From contig NZ_LARY01000002.1 in the NCBI RefSeq assembly GCF_003369925.1, positions 682,001 through 746,000 of the forward strand: DNA of 64,000 nt, given 5' to 3'. Below, piece by piece: positions 63,489-64,000 of this stretch. How positions within the stretch are numbered: the first letter of the stretch is position 1; each line of letters opens with the position of its first letter. A program made the translations under genes and the position numbers. The notes beneath the pieces were generated by a model. The model made no database searches and had not been told where the DNA came from. It saw nothing but the letters and a program-made list of their open reading frames with translations. The stretch comes from Listeria kieliensis (lineage in GTDB: Bacteria > Bacillota > Bacilli > Lactobacillales > Listeriaceae).

Positions 63489-64000
63489 CGCTTTCCGCCT
63501 GCTCCTCTCCCAAAAAAATCGTCCTCTAAAGTGTACGCGAAGTTCCAAAAGCGCGCAAGTTCCTGTTTCAAAACCTTTGGGCTAGAAACGGATTTCCAGT
63601 TTTGCCAGTGCCTCGGGAATTCGCTTACGTAGCGCGGCTCATTAAAACGCTGATCAATTAAAAGCACGATGCCGCGGTCTTGTTCGCCGCGGATCACTCG
63701 TCCCGCCGCTTGAAGCACCTTGTTCATGCCAGGAATCTGGTAAGCATAGCGAAACCCTGATGCCGCCTCGCGTTCATCAAAATAATCCTTCACAAGATCA
63801 AGCGCTCGGTTTGGCTGCGCCAAACCGACACTCACAATCGCGGTTCCGATCAGCCGCGCGCCTTTTAAATCCACACCTTCTGAAAAAACGCCGCCTAAAA
63901 TGGCAAATCCCACTACTTCGCGCCCTTCCTGAAACGCATCCACAAATTCCGTTCGCGCTTCTTCTGGCATGTTGGCTTCTTGAATTCGCGTTTCAAGATC
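63485..64000 (-). CDS. DinG/XPD-like ATP-dependent helicase, C-terminal part only
   Basis: Open to the right edge; 171 codons visible. HELICc2 features: GREVVGFAILGGVFSEGVDL (motif V region), GVFSEGVDLKGARLIG, VLQAAGRVIRGEQDRGIVLL (motif VI), DQRFNEPRY. Corresponds to the helicase gene (lmo0157 as I recall) near holB in L. monocytogenes. Probably a 5'-3' DNA helicase with an Fe-S cluster; the decisive N-terminal part is outside. Confidence 0.88.
   Translation of the reverse strand, partial: DLETRIQEANMPEEARTEFVDAFQEGREVVGFAILGGVFSEGVDLKGARLIGTAIVSVGLAQPNRALDLVKDYFDEREAASGFRYAYQIPGMNKVLQAAGRVIRGEQDRGIVLLIDQRFNEPRYVSEFPRHWQNWKSVSSPKVLKQELARFWNFAYTLEDDFFGRGAGGKR

Overview
The window looks like a chromosomal segment of a Listeria-clade Firmicute. 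The gene order is that of the Listeria/Bacillus origin-proximal region: dinG-like helicase, holB-ricT-yabA-trmN6-rsmI, metG, tatD, yabE, rnmV-ksgA-veg-ispE-purR, two spoVG copies, glmU-prs, ldh, ctc-pth-mfd, divIC, tilS/hprT-ftsH, coaX-hslO-cysK, fol genes, lysS, cysE-cysS-mrnC-rlmB-rae1. Three Listeria hallmarks support this: tandem LhrC-type small RNAs between cysK and folP, a fused TilS-HprT protein, and two tandem spoVG paralogues. The interval between prs and ldh, which holds the LIPI-1 virulence island (prfA-plcA-hly-mpl-actA-plcB) in L. monocytogenes, has no virulence genes here. A non-pathogenic Listeria, perhaps sensu lato, is therefore likely; the species cannot be fixed from the sequence alone.

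Layout. 1-5.6 kb (minus strand): rae1 (cut by the window edge), rlmB, mrnC, cysS and cysE behind a Cys-specific T-box, then lysS. The ctsR-mcsAB-clpC-radA-ispDF-gltX block expected between lysS and cysE is missing. 5.6-8.4 kb: dusB, folK, folB, folP. 8.48-9.5 kb: five tandem LhrC-like sRNA genes, one of them degenerate. 9.5-24.8 kb: cysK, hslO, coaX, ftsH, tilS-hprT, yabR, divIC, rlbA, a flippase, mfd, pth and ctc/rplY with a SigB-type promoter. 25.1-38.7 kb (prs-ldh interval): ldh, a mannose-family PTS operon with a sigma-54 promoter (mptACD plus manO), a divergent agmatine deiminase operon (ptcA, permease, aguA, carbamate kinase) with an RpiR regulator, a UPF0145 gene, gene debris and an orphan WxL surface protein. 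38.9-54.3 kb: prs, glmU, spoVG pair, a MacAB-like efflux operon, purR, ispE, veg, ksgA, rnmV, yabE, tatD, metG. 54.3-64 kb: an orphan SUKH immunity-type gene, rsmI to holB, an RsbR paralogue, a DinB-family protein, an alpha/beta hydrolase divergent from an OhrR-type regulator across a perfect palindrome, a Cof-type phosphatase and a helicase cut by the right edge.

How genes work together: the agmatine operon should convert imported agmatine to putrescine, CO2, NH3 and ATP. The PTS, driven by RpoN and a LevR/ManR-type activator, should import glucose/mannose next to lactate dehydrogenase. The T-box couples cysteine synthesis and CysRS to uncharged tRNA-Cys. The LhrC array would post-transcriptionally repress envelope-protein mRNAs through UCCC motifs. 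No rRNA, tRNA, insertion sequence, prophage or CRISPR array was seen.
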